A stretch of DNA of 23,626 bases from Lachnospiraceae bacterium UBA1753 (lineage in GTDB: Bacteria; Bacillota; Clostridia; Lachnospirales; Lachnospiraceae): positions 1-23,626 of the forward strand of contig DCHL01000057.1 in NCBI GenBank assembly GCA_002317595.1. The letters are read 5' to 3'. Each line of letters opens with the position of its first letter. Position 1 is the stretch's first letter. The position numbers and the translations under genes were made by a program. Below the pieces are notes generated by a model. The model was not told where the DNA came from. It saw only the letters and a list, made by a program, of their open reading frames with translations, and made no database searches. Positions 8,908 to 15,798 of the stretch are shown piece after piece.

Positions 8908-10475
8908 CAGATAGCTTTTCATACTTCCTTAGACAGACTGCAGTTGTGATAGGGCTTTGGACTACAGGCTTTGCATTTATATATTTATTAGGTGCAGCGC
9001 TGGCTCCTAAGGATGACAGGAAGGAACGGAGCTTGTATGACAGGATTTTGAGGGCCTTATTAGCATATCCTGCAGGAATGGCTCTCTGGAGTCTGGTGGG
9101 CTTTTTGCTCCTTGTGTCTGGAGTTAAATACTGTCTGCTCTCGGTAGTTGTTGCGTATACCATATTATTTGCAGGGGTGTTATTTTATGTCATAACAACG
9201 GGGAAACTTGGTAATATAAGGATTTCGCAGCTGTCTGATAATAAAATAACACTGCGCGAATTAATTTTCGGAATATCTGTGGTGCTTCTGGTTGTAATTG
9301 TGGCTGTGATCAGCTGTATCGGAGTAATAAGTGTCAGCGTCTCCAATGATTCCTACTATTATTATTCGCTTTACCCTCAGACAATTGCCATCGAGGGACG
9401 TTATCTCACTTCGTTCGATGTATTTCTCACTGATGTGGGACAGGCTACGGCCATAGTTGGGTGCCTCCCGTGGTTCTTTGGATTTGAGGAGACCTTTGGA
9501 ATCCAGTTATCCCTCGTATTCAATCTGGTCGGGCTGTTTGCGCTTGCCATATGGGATATGACTGAGAGAATCATTCCGGAATCGGAGGATAAGCCTGTTA
9601 AAAGTAAACGAATGATAACTACAACGATTCTGTCGACTCTTTTCCTTGCGACGGCTACCCCGTTTATGGTTATGGCCCGCTGGATTCTTGCGAATGCATA
9701 TTTTATGACATTTTTGTTCATTACCTTTATGCTGGCTGTCAGGGCTGGAAATGAGGCTGTGGATGAAGGAAGCTGCAGAAGAGAAACTCTGACGTACAGC
9801 TTCCTGTTTATTGCGATGCTCTCTATGACAAGAATGGAGGGCGGTATGATGGCAGGCCTTCTTATTCTCTGTATTTGCTCTTTGGCTATTTCTAACAGGG
9901 ATATCCTGCTGTATTACACACTTCCTATTGCCATCACGCAGGTGCTGTATTATTCGACAATCTACATTAAGCTTTCTGTAAATCCGCTTTACAGTTTTCT
10001 TGATTTTACTAATGTTGCAGTAATGCTGGGATTTGTTTTTGCGATAGCACTGTATGTGTCATTGATAAGAGGTAAACATGTGATTACTATTCAGAAGCAT
10101 TATTCGATACTGCTTCTTGGAGGACTGCTTTTGGGCAATATAGTGCTCTGTTTGATCAGGCCTGAACTGTATCTGACAAATCTCAAATATTTTGGCCTCA
10201 ATATTATCCTGCAGAACGGATGGGGATATTTTGGATTCTTCGTGCTTTTTGCACTCATCATTCTTGTGGGAGCAGAAAGAAAATCAAAGGAAATCAGCTT
10301 TGCTGCGCTCTATACGATAGGCTTTATTCTCTTCTCCATCGCAATGTGCTGGGCGCGTGACGGCTCCCTCCACGCAGGAATTGGAGATTCCGGAAATAGA
10401 GTCCTGATGCAGATAGCCCCCTTTGTGGTTTATTCCCTCACCTATGAATTGGTTACTTTCTTGTATAGACACTAA
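8904..10475 (+). CDS. Polytopic membrane protein, candidate Wzy polymerase or GT-C glycosyltransferase
   Basis: A 523-residue protein with roughly a dozen hydrophobic segments. A perfect AGGAGG lies seven bases before the ATG, which overlaps the preceding stop (ATGA). The position after the flippase suggests the polymerase, because no other gene here fits that role. A sequence feature argues for an alternative: SNDSYYYYSLYPQTIAIEG after the third or fourth helix resembles the Asp-containing first extracytoplasmic loop of GT-C enzymes, and it is similar in style to the NDGYYQHY loop of the YfhO-type gene at the end of this window. I therefore leave the choice open. The last 23 bases overlap the convergent minus-strand gene. 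Confidence 0.7.
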   Translation: MTDSFSYFLRQTAVVIGLWTTGFAFIYLLGAALAPKDDRKERSLYDRILRALLAYPAGMALWSLVGFLLLVSGVKYCLLSVVVAYTILFAGVLFYVITTGKLGNIRISQLSDNKITLRELIFGISVVLLVVIVAVISCIGVISVSVSNDSYYYYSLYPQTIAIEGRYLTSFDVFLTDVGQATAIVGCLPWFFGFEETFGIQLSLVFNLVGLFALAIWDMTERIIPESEDKPVKSKRMITTTILSTLFLATATPFMVMARWILANAYFMTFLFITFMLAVRAGNEAVDEGSCRRETLTYSFLFIAMLSMTRMEGGMMAGLLILCICSLAISNRDILLYYTLPIAITQVLYYSTIYIKLSVNPLYSFLDFTNVAVMLGFVFAIALYVSLIRGKHVITIQKHYSILLLGGLLLGNIVLCLIRPELYLTNLKYFGLNIILQNGWGYFGFFVLFALIILVGAERKSKEISFAALYTIGFILFSIAMCWARDGSLHAGIGDSGNRVLMQIAPFVVYSLTYELVTFLYRH

Positions 10476-12447
10476 CCCAGGGATTCTCTGTGCACTCGTA
10501 TTCTCCGCTCGATATCATATCTCCGAGCAGACCGCCTATCTCATTTTCATTGGGAGCTGGATCGGCTTCCACATCACCACATGTATCGTAAGAACCAATA
10601 TTTGAATTCATGACAAAGATGACGTCGGGAATCTTGTCAGGATTTACGCTGTAATACATCCTGAGTCTCTCGGAATTGAGCTTCGTCCTCCAGGTCGTGG
10701 GGGCACCGCAGCTCATGTCCGTTGCAAGGTAACCCCAAGGGAGGAGTTTGGTGAAAAAGACATTGCCTGTGCCTTCGTGCTCGCGGATTGTCTGGAGCAC
10801 GGCATTGTAATCATTGAAGTGGGCACCTGTGGTCACAAGTCCGGCGGCCGGACCTTCCTTGATTGTATAGGTGAGGTCTGTAAGCGGAGCATCCCTGTAG
10901 ATATTGACAAATCTGAGCGTCATGGTCTGAAGCAACGCAAACATGATTACAGCGACACAGACCGTTGATACAATTCTGGTTCTGGCTTCATATTTTTCAG
11001 AAAAATCCTCACAGTTTTCAGAAAAATCCTCACAGTTTTCAGAGATACCATAGCTTCCCAAGACACCTTTGCAGCTTTTTGTGAAATCATTAATGAAGCA
11101 GATACCTGCTATTGCTGCGATGCTGTGTCCGAGGGCCAGGATATACAGATCTCCGTTTGAGGAATAGCTGTAGGTCATGGAAAAAATCATTCCGCCAATG
11201 AACACGAGAGTGAACAGATGATAACTTCTATTCTCGTGCGCGGTCAGGAAAAACAGTGGAAGGGCAAAGAGAAGCAGTGCGGTTGAGATATATCCGGTAT
11301 GGCCGAGGGATCTGTAGGCAAAAAACAGGAACAGAAGAAAGTCAGTAGCGAACGCTGGAATTATCAGACACTGTGTTATTTTATTTATTTTTACGCATAA
11401 TGTGGTAATAGGTCCTGCTTTTATATGCCGGCAAATGTCTGCGATAAATCCATATATGGCGAGCAGGACTGCGAGATAAACAGCTCGGCCATATACGTCG
11501 GTCACAGCCCTAAAGAATTTCCTGATTGGTCCTGTGAGGCTTGTAATGTGTTCCTCGTCGGTGAGGACGTACTCAAGGTTGTTAATGATACCCATAAAGC
11601 CGGATGTGCAGAGGGTGTAGATAAGCACCGGGATTGCAGGGATGATAATGCCCACAAGGGTCCAGCCGAAAATGGGCCAGAGCAGGGGGCGGAGCTTCTT
11701 TGCAAAAACAGGCAACAGCACTGCGATGGCACATGCCAGGAAGTATCCGACTGCCAGGGAGGGAAGCGCAAGAACAGAAAGCGCAAAGAAGAAACCAGCC
11801 AGGATGAGGCTGAGGTTTGTATGGATGTGCTGCTTAACATTGATGCACCGTTTGATATCACACGTTATCGAATCTCCGGAGCTGCCATCTGCTGTAGGTT
11901 TTGCGGTTTCTTCTGCTGCAGGCTTCGCGGTTCCTTCTGCTGCGGGCTTTGCGGTTCCTTCCGCTGTAGGCTTTGCAGTGTTCAGGTGATTGTATATCAG
12001 CAGCATGCTCAGCAGGAAGAAGGAAACCGACAGGGTGTAGTAGGACACTGTGGCAATGTTCAGATGACAGTAGAACTGATAGAACAGGCCGCAGACAAGT
12101 CCAATAAATTCACCGTGGGTCCTGCGTATTATTCTATAGACTGCGATGGCAATGGCGTATGAAAGGACTACATAGAGAAATCTGAAAAACAGGATTATTC
12201 CATCGTTTGAACCGGTGACTGCCCTGAAGAGTCCCTGGAAGGGAAGGATCAGGAAACTAACCAGCTGGGTGGGGAACCACTCATGGACGAATATATGGTC
12301 TCCCTGAAGAAATCTGTTTGCTGTTGAGAAATAGAAGGTCTCGTCCGACCAGCAGAAGGAATATCTGCTGCGAAGTAGCAGAGCCAGCGCTGACAGCGTG
12401 AACAGAATAAGGGGGATTGATTTGGATTTCATTATTTTTTCTGACAT
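10453..12447 (-). CDS. GT-C-type polytopic membrane glycosyltransferase (GT39/ArnT-like) with internal repeats
   Basis: A 664-residue membrane protein with about 12 hydrophobic segments. After the first helix comes CWSDETFYFSTANRF with Asp35-Glu36, matching the acidic first-loop motif of GT-C enzymes that use polyprenyl-phosphate sugars. It probably modifies a surface polymer on the outer face. An AGAGGA lies seven bases before the ATG. Two hydrophilic loops contain tandem repeats: four copies of an 8-residue TAKP(T/A)AE(G/E)-like unit (about residues 155-187) and a 7-residue SENCEDF unit (about 470-490). The C-terminal ~150 residues look soluble and extracytoplasmic. It is the only minus-strand gene here and overlaps its convergent neighbour by 23 bases. 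The exact donor and acceptor are unknown. Confidence 0.8.
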   Translation of the reverse strand: MSEKIMKSKSIPLILFTLSALALLLRSRYSFCWSDETFYFSTANRFLQGDHIFVHEWFPTQLVSFLILPFQGLFRAVTGSNDGIILFFRFLYVVLSYAIAIAVYRIIRRTHGEFIGLVCGLFYQFYCHLNIATVSYYTLSVSFFLLSMLLIYNHLNTAKPTAEGTAKPAAEGTAKPAAEETAKPTADGSSGDSITCDIKRCINVKQHIHTNLSLILAGFFFALSVLALPSLAVGYFLACAIAVLLPVFAKKLRPLLWPIFGWTLVGIIIPAIPVLIYTLCTSGFMGIINNLEYVLTDEEHITSLTGPIRKFFRAVTDVYGRAVYLAVLLAIYGFIADICRHIKAGPITTLCVKINKITQCLIIPAFATDFLLFLFFAYRSLGHTGYISTALLLFALPLFFLTAHENRSYHLFTLVFIGGMIFSMTYSYSSNGDLYILALGHSIAAIAGICFINDFTKSCKGVLGSYGISENCEDFSENCEDFSEKYEARTRIVSTVCVAVIMFALLQTMTLRFVNIYRDAPLTDLTYTIKEGPAAGLVTTGAHFNDYNAVLQTIREHEGTGNVFFTKLLPWGYLATDMSCGAPTTWRTKLNSERLRMYYSVNPDKIPDVIFVMNSNIGSYDTCGDVEADPAPNENEIGGLLGDMISSGEYECTENPWVSVYTRK
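10994..11049 (-). repeat. 21-bp in-frame minisatellite within the GT-C gene
   Basis: Two identical 21-bp units (10994-11014 and 11015-11035) are followed by a partial third copy to about 11049. They encode SENCEDF repeats on the minus strand. Because the unit is a multiple of three, copy-number change would lengthen or shorten a hydrophilic loop without breaking the frame. Confidence 0.85.
11888..11983 (-). repeat. 24-bp in-frame minisatellite within the GT-C gene
   Basis: Four imperfect 24-bp units run at 11888-11911, 11912-11935, 11936-11959 and 11960-11983. On the minus strand they encode an Ala/Thr/Lys/Pro-rich 8-residue repeat in the loop after LLIYNHLN and before the hydrophobic segment LSLILAGFFFALSVLAL. 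The differences between units are mostly third-position or Ala/Thr changes, consistent with an older expansion under reading-frame constraint. Confidence 0.85.
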
Positions 12448-12482
12448 ATGGTCCTCTCGGTGGTAATCGTTATTTTAGGTTA

Positions 12483-12510
12483 ATGATACTTGAAATTCAG
12501 AAAAAAACAA
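12483..12510 (-). promoter_or_regulatory. Candidate sigma-A promoter for the minus-strand GT-C gene
   Basis: Read on the minus strand there is TTGTTT (12505-12510), a 16-base spacer, and TATCAT (12483-12488). The expected transcript start near 12476 would leave a leader of about 29 bases ahead of the ATG, with the AGAGGA ribosome site inside it. The -10 matches 5 of 6 consensus bases and the -35 about 4 of 6. This is pattern matching only. Confidence 0.35.
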
Positions 12511-12541
12511 ACTTTTTTGTGATTTTGGAAATAAAGTAAAG

Positions 12542-12639
12542 GCTTCTGCGAGTGGGTTTCTTTGAGTGGGTTTCCGTGAATAGGCTTCTTTGAGTAGGCT
12601 TCCGTGAATATGCTTCTTTTTGTAGGCTTCTTTGTGCGG
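12542..12639. repeat. Seven tandem degenerate 14-bp repeats
   Basis: Seven consecutive 14-base units start at 12542, 12556, 12570, 12584, 12598, 12612 and 12626, with consensus near GCTTCTTTGAGTAG. Two sub-types alternate in part: units with CTTTGAGT and units with CCGTGAAT. The block lies just upstream of the candidate promoter of the minus-strand gene, so repeated protein-binding sites are possible; neutral slippage is the simpler explanation. Confidence 0.8.
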
Positions 12640-12668
12640 GGTATCGGTTTGTCGCTTGTTTTAGGGTC

Positions 12669-12859
12669 TGCCCTATACTGATTTCTGCACTGGTTTTGGC
12701 TTGCGTATTGGCTTTCTGGCCATTTTCCTTCTTGCCCTATACTGCGATTTTGATTTCTTTATTGGCTCATTCGCATTCTGGGCTGGGAGCCATAATCATC
12801 CAGATAGAAGCCATTTTGACGAATATAGGCTTGATGGGGAATTTCAATGTTGCCCTATA
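12669..12859. repeat. Three dispersed copies of a TGCCCTATA-headed repeat
   Basis: The 9-mer TGCCCTATA occurs at 12669-12677, 12733-12741 and 12851-12859. The first two copies continue as TGCCCTATACTG. About 28-36 bases after each comes a TATTGGCT or TATCGGCT segment, so these look like degenerate copies of a longer unit. Spacing is 64 and 118 bases. No function is evident. Confidence 0.5.
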
Positions 12860-13027
12860 ACACTAGGAAACTATTTTGTATCGGCTATTATGGACTTTCC
12901 GTCTGCCGCCAATATGTCTGTCAAGAATGTGATATAGGCCTTTATCGCAAAATGGCCTTGAGCCAATACAACGCAGAAAAAAGAGGCCTGACACTACATT
13001 CAGAAGCATGCATAGAAAAACAAAACT

Positions 13028-13183
13028 TGAACGCAGATAAGCAATCCCCCGCCTCTAAGGCTTAGAGCCGTAGGCGGGGGCAGGGGGATGCTTATGTCAG
13101 CGGGGGTTAAAGCCCCCGCTGACAAGCTGCGAAGCAGCCTGCGTTCATGAGCAAGGAGCGAAGCGGATTGCGAATGTCCGCTT
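13028..13183. other. Cloverleaf-like structured element (four-way junction plus hairpin)
   Basis: A closing stem pairs TGAACGCAG (13028-13036) with CTGCGTTCA (13139-13147), 9 perfect bp. Directly inside it begins a second stem, ATAAGCAATCCCCC (13037-13050) with GGGGGATGCTTAT (13083-13095), 13 bp with one bulged A. The same C-run can instead form CCCCCGCCT/AGGCGGGGG (13046-13054 with 13072-13080). Next is a perfect stem GTCAGCGGGGG/CCCCCGCTGAC (13096-13106 with 13113-13123), then GCTGC-GAA-GCAGC (13126-13138), and then the closing strand. Only two bases (13124-13125) are unpaired at the junction. A fifth hairpin AAGCGGA/TCCGCTT follows (13161-13167 with 13177-13183). No T-run follows, so this is not an ordinary terminator. 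Either a structured RNA or a mobile REP/MITE-like element would fit. Confidence 0.65.
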
Positions 13184-13286
13184 TATCAAACACATAAACA
13201 TAAGAAAAGACTTCACAAGAAAAACACAAGAAAAATGGCCGATTATATTGTAGAAATTGGCAAAAAATAGTATCATATTAAGGATT

Positions 13287-14366
13287 ATGGTTGATTATAA
13301 TAATATTCTGGAATTTTATAAGGATAAGCGTGTTTTTGTCACGGGACATACTGGATTTAAGGGTACCTGGCTTTGCAGGATTCTGACCGGTGCGGGTGCG
13401 ATTGTGACGGGATATTCCCTTGAGGCGCCTACCAGTCCTTCTCTCTTTGAGATGTCAGGACTTACGGAGCATGCCAACATGACCTCGGTCATTGGAGACG
13501 TCAGGGATTATGAGTCCATGAAGGCTGCCTTCGTGAAGGCCGAGCCTGAGATTGTGCTTCACCTCGCAGCCCAGCCCCTTGTTATCGAGTCCTACCGAAG
13601 ACCAGCCTACACCTATGAAACTAATGTCATGGGTACGGTCAATCTGCTTGAGATCGTCAGAGAAGTGGGGGGAGTCAGGAGCCTCCTCAATGTCACCACA
13701 GATAAGGTGTACTACAACGATGAGAGCGGAGTTGGTTTTACTGAGGATATGCCCCTTGATGGATACGACCCTTATTCAAACAGCAAGTCATGCTCTGAGC
13801 TTGTTACTCATGGCTACAGCAACTCATTCTTTAAGGGGGCGGGGGTTCCTGTTTCCACTGCGCGGGCAGGCAATGTAATAGGCGGTGGGGATTTTGCAGA
13901 TAACCGAATTGTTCCCGACTGTGTGAGGGCTGCGCTTGAGAAGAAGCCGATTCTAATCAGAAATCCCTATTCAGTAAGACCTTTTCAGCATGTTCTGGAA
14001 CCTCTGTTTATCTATCTGTTCATTGCTGCGGAGCAGTATAAGGACATTGAGAAGCAGGGGGCATACAATGTCGGTCCAGAGGAATCTGACTGCGTGACTA
14101 CCGGCCGCATTGCGGATCTCTTCTGCGAAGCCTGGGGTGAAGGCATGGCATGGGAGAACACCTGCGTGGAAGGACCACATGAGGCAGGTTATTTGAGACT
14201 TGACTGCACGAAACTGAAGAACACTTTTGGATGGAAGCCTGTCTGGAACATTGATACGGCAATAGCCAAGAGCGTGGAGTGGTCGAAGGACTACCGCGAT
14301 GGCAAGGATATACCAGAGGTAATGGACCGCCAGATTGCGGAGTATGTGGAGGATTCGATGGCATGA
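13287..14366 (+). CDS. rfbG: CDP-glucose 4,6-dehydratase
   Basis: A 359-residue extended short-chain dehydrogenase/reductase that converts CDP-D-glucose to CDP-4-keto-6-deoxy-D-glucose, the entry to 3,6-dideoxyhexoses. The NAD loop is VTGHTGFKGTWL (residues 18-29), where GHTGFKG is characteristic of RfbG rather than of RmlB. The catalytic Tyr163 and Lys167 lie in YSNSK, and TTDKVYYND supplies the active-site Asp/Lys region. The length matches the family (~360). The ATG at 13287, with AAGG just upstream, is preferred over a TTG at 13257. A possible TTGTAG-N17-TATCAT promoter-like pair ends only 10 bases before the ATG, so it would give a nearly leaderless transcript and is doubtful. The stop overlaps the next start. 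Confidence 0.93.
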   Translation: MVDYNNILEFYKDKRVFVTGHTGFKGTWLCRILTGAGAIVTGYSLEAPTSPSLFEMSGLTEHANMTSVIGDVRDYESMKAAFVKAEPEIVLHLAAQPLVIESYRRPAYTYETNVMGTVNLLEIVREVGGVRSLLNVTTDKVYYNDESGVGFTEDMPLDGYDPYSNSKSCSELVTHGYSNSFFKGAGVPVSTARAGNVIGGGDFADNRIVPDCVRAALEKKPILIRNPYSVRPFQHVLEPLFIYLFIAAEQYKDIEKQGAYNVGPEESDCVTTGRIADLFCEAWGEGMAWENTCVEGPHEAGYLRLDCTKLKNTFGWKPVWNIDTAIAKSVEWSKDYRDGKDIPEVMDRQIAEYVEDSMA

Positions 14367-15709
14367 TATTTTTTGAAAATATGACTGAGCAGCAGGCAAG
14401 GGAGCAGATCCTTTCGATGACTGCAGAGTACTGTAAGACTTTTCACAATCAGAAAAAGGAATTCAAGGAGGGAGACAGAATCCCTTACGCGAGCCGTGTT
14501 TATGATGAGAACGAGATGGTAAATCTCGTGGATTCGGCCCTTGAGTTCTGGCTGACAAGCGGAAGATACACCGATCAGTTTGAGGCTGAACTTGCAAAGT
14601 ATCTGGGCGTAAAGTTCTGCTCCCTGGTTAACTCGGGTTCTTCGGCAAACCTGATCGCTTTCATGGCACTTACAAGTCCCCTTCTTGGAGACAGGGCAGT
14701 AAAGCGCGGTGATGAGGTTATCACAGTGGCAGCAGGTTTCCCGACAACAGTTAATCCTGTGATCCAGTACGGAGCGGTTCCTGTGTTTGTGGATGTGACA
14801 ATCCCCCAGTACAACATTGATGTCACTCAGCTTGAGGCAGCTCTTTCTGAGAAGACCAAGGCAGTCATGATTGCACACACTCTTGGAAATCCCTTTGATT
14901 TATCAGCAGTGAAGGCATTCTGCGATGCGCACAATCTGTGGCTTGTGGAGGATAACTGCGATGCACTCGGATCAAGGTACGAGATTGACGGCGTCTGGAA
15001 GTTCACCGGAAGCGTAGGTGACATTGGAACGTCAAGCTTCTACCCTCCTCACCACATGACCATGGGAGAGGGCGGTGCTGTATATACAGACAACCCGCTT
15101 CTCAACAAGTGCATCCGCTCCTTTAGGGATTGGGGAAGAGACTGTGTATGTCCTTCCGGTCGCGACAACCTGTGCGGACATAGATTTGATGGTCAGTACG
15201 GTGAGCTTCCCAAGGGATATGATCACAAATACGTGTATTCGCACTTCGGATACAATTTGAAAGCAACAGATATGCAGGCAGCTGTAGGCTGTGCCCAGCT
15301 TGAAAAATTCCCTACGTTTGTAGAGCGCAGGAAGCATAATTTTTCACACTTAAAGGCAGCTCTTGCGGGAACAGAGGATAAGCTCATCCTTCCTGAGGCC
15401 TGCCCGTCATCAGACCCCAGCTGGTTTGGTTTCATAATGACCTGCCGTGAGGGCGTTGATAGGGAGAAGGCTGTCAGATATATAGAAGAGCACGGTGTTC
15501 AGACGAGAATGCTCTTTGCGGGCAATCTGATCAAGCACCCCTGCTTTGATGAGATGAGAAAGTCAGGCGAGGGATATCGCAGAATAGGCGACCTGGCGGT
15601 AACTGACAGGATCATGAAGGATTCCTTCTGGGTAGGCGTATACCCGGGAATGACAGACGAGAAGCTTGACTACATGGCAAGGATTATCGCAGAGGCTGTC
15701 AGACAGTAG
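14363..15709 (+). CDS. rfbH: CDP-4-keto-6-deoxyglucose 3-dehydrase (E1, PMP/[2Fe-2S] enzyme)
   Basis: A 448-residue member of the DegT/AHBA aminotransferase fold specialised for C3 deoxygenation with PMP and an iron-sulfur cluster. SFYPPHHMTMGEGGAV carries His230 where aminotransferases have the PLP-binding lysine, the diagnostic substitution of E1/RfbH. Cluster ligands are visible as Cys199 (VEDNCDALGS) and Cys261-x-Cys263-x7-Cys271 (RDCVCPSGRDNLC). The Cys199-Cys261 gap is 61 residues, slightly longer than the 57 I recall for the Yersinia enzyme. The ATG at 14363 overlaps the rfbG stop (ATGA), with GGAGGA nine bases upstream; a GTG at 14279 would extend unnaturally into rfbG. The reductase partner E3 that re-reduces this enzyme is not in the window. 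Confidence 0.94.
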   Translation: MIFFENMTEQQAREQILSMTAEYCKTFHNQKKEFKEGDRIPYASRVYDENEMVNLVDSALEFWLTSGRYTDQFEAELAKYLGVKFCSLVNSGSSANLIAFMALTSPLLGDRAVKRGDEVITVAAGFPTTVNPVIQYGAVPVFVDVTIPQYNIDVTQLEAALSEKTKAVMIAHTLGNPFDLSAVKAFCDAHNLWLVEDNCDALGSRYEIDGVWKFTGSVGDIGTSSFYPPHHMTMGEGGAVYTDNPLLNKCIRSFRDWGRDCVCPSGRDNLCGHRFDGQYGELPKGYDHKYVYSHFGYNLKATDMQAAVGCAQLEKFPTFVERRKHNFSHLKAALAGTEDKLILPEACPSSDPSWFGFIMTCREGVDREKAVRYIEEHGVQTRMLFAGNLIKHPCFDEMRKSGEGYRRIGDLAVTDRIMKDSFWVGVYPGMTDEKLDYMARIIAEAVRQ

Positions 15710-15767
15710 TCGGTTGCATGGTTTCGACTGACTGATGACGATAAGATGGGGCAATAAAAAGTAAGGG

Positions 15768-15798
15768 AGAGACATACGTGGAGGACGCGTATGTCTCT
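15768..15798 (+). promoter_or_regulatory. Hairpin enclosing the aldolase ribosome-binding site and start codon
   Basis: AGAGACATACG (15768-15778) pairs perfectly with CGTATGTCTCT (15788-15798) around a 9-base loop TGGAGGACG. The loop carries GGAGG (15780-15784), the best Shine-Dalgarno for the aldolase, six bases before ATG 15791. That ATG lies inside the right arm of the stem. The structure would hold the ribosome site in a loop and the start codon in a helix, which suggests control of translation initiation. No T-run follows, so it is not a terminator. Confidence 0.55.

Larger units (their letters stand above)
12448..13286. other. Gene-poor intergenic region rich in repeats and secondary structure
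   Basis: Over 800 bases with no convincing gene, lying between the divergent starts of the GT-C gene and the CDP-glucose dehydratase. From left to right it holds a candidate minus-strand promoter, seven 14-bp tandem repeats (12542-12639), three TGCCCTATA-containing degenerate repeats (12669, 12733 and 12851), and a compact cloverleaf-like inverted-repeat structure (13028-13147) with a further hairpin after it. Two short open frames (12701-12937 and 12847-13065) cross these repeats and are not supported as genes. A transcript for the CDP-sugar module should start somewhere here, but I see no strong plus-strand promoter. Confidence 0.7.

Noticed and set aside
11425..12162. 245-codon plus-strand open frame
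   Set aside because: Antisense to the GT-C gene. It is Cys/Gly-rich in a way explained by reading the 24-bp minisatellite in another frame.
12701..12937. 78-codon open frame in the intergenic region
   Set aside because: Non-ATG start, crosses the degenerate repeats, no ribosome site or recognisable domain.
12847..13065. 72-codon open frame with a GGGGA six bases before its ATG
   Set aside because: It begins in a repeated TGCCCTATA segment and ends inside the cloverleaf structure. It has no recognisable domain, and the composition does not resemble the neighbouring genes. A real small protein cannot be fully excluded.
13046..13123. Intrinsic terminators (GC-rich stems)
   Set aside because: Neither GC-rich stem is followed by a T-tract on either strand. 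They are better explained as arms of the larger fold.
13248..13276. Promoter-like TTGTAG-N17-TATCAT upstream of rfbG
   Set aside because: The -10 would end only 10 bases before the chosen ATG, leaving almost no leader for the AAGG ribosome site, and the -35 is poor.
14279..14362. Upstream GTG start for rfbH
   Set aside because: It would add 28 residues read from inside rfbG with no homology-like content. ATG 14363 has GGAGGA and the usual ATGA overlap.
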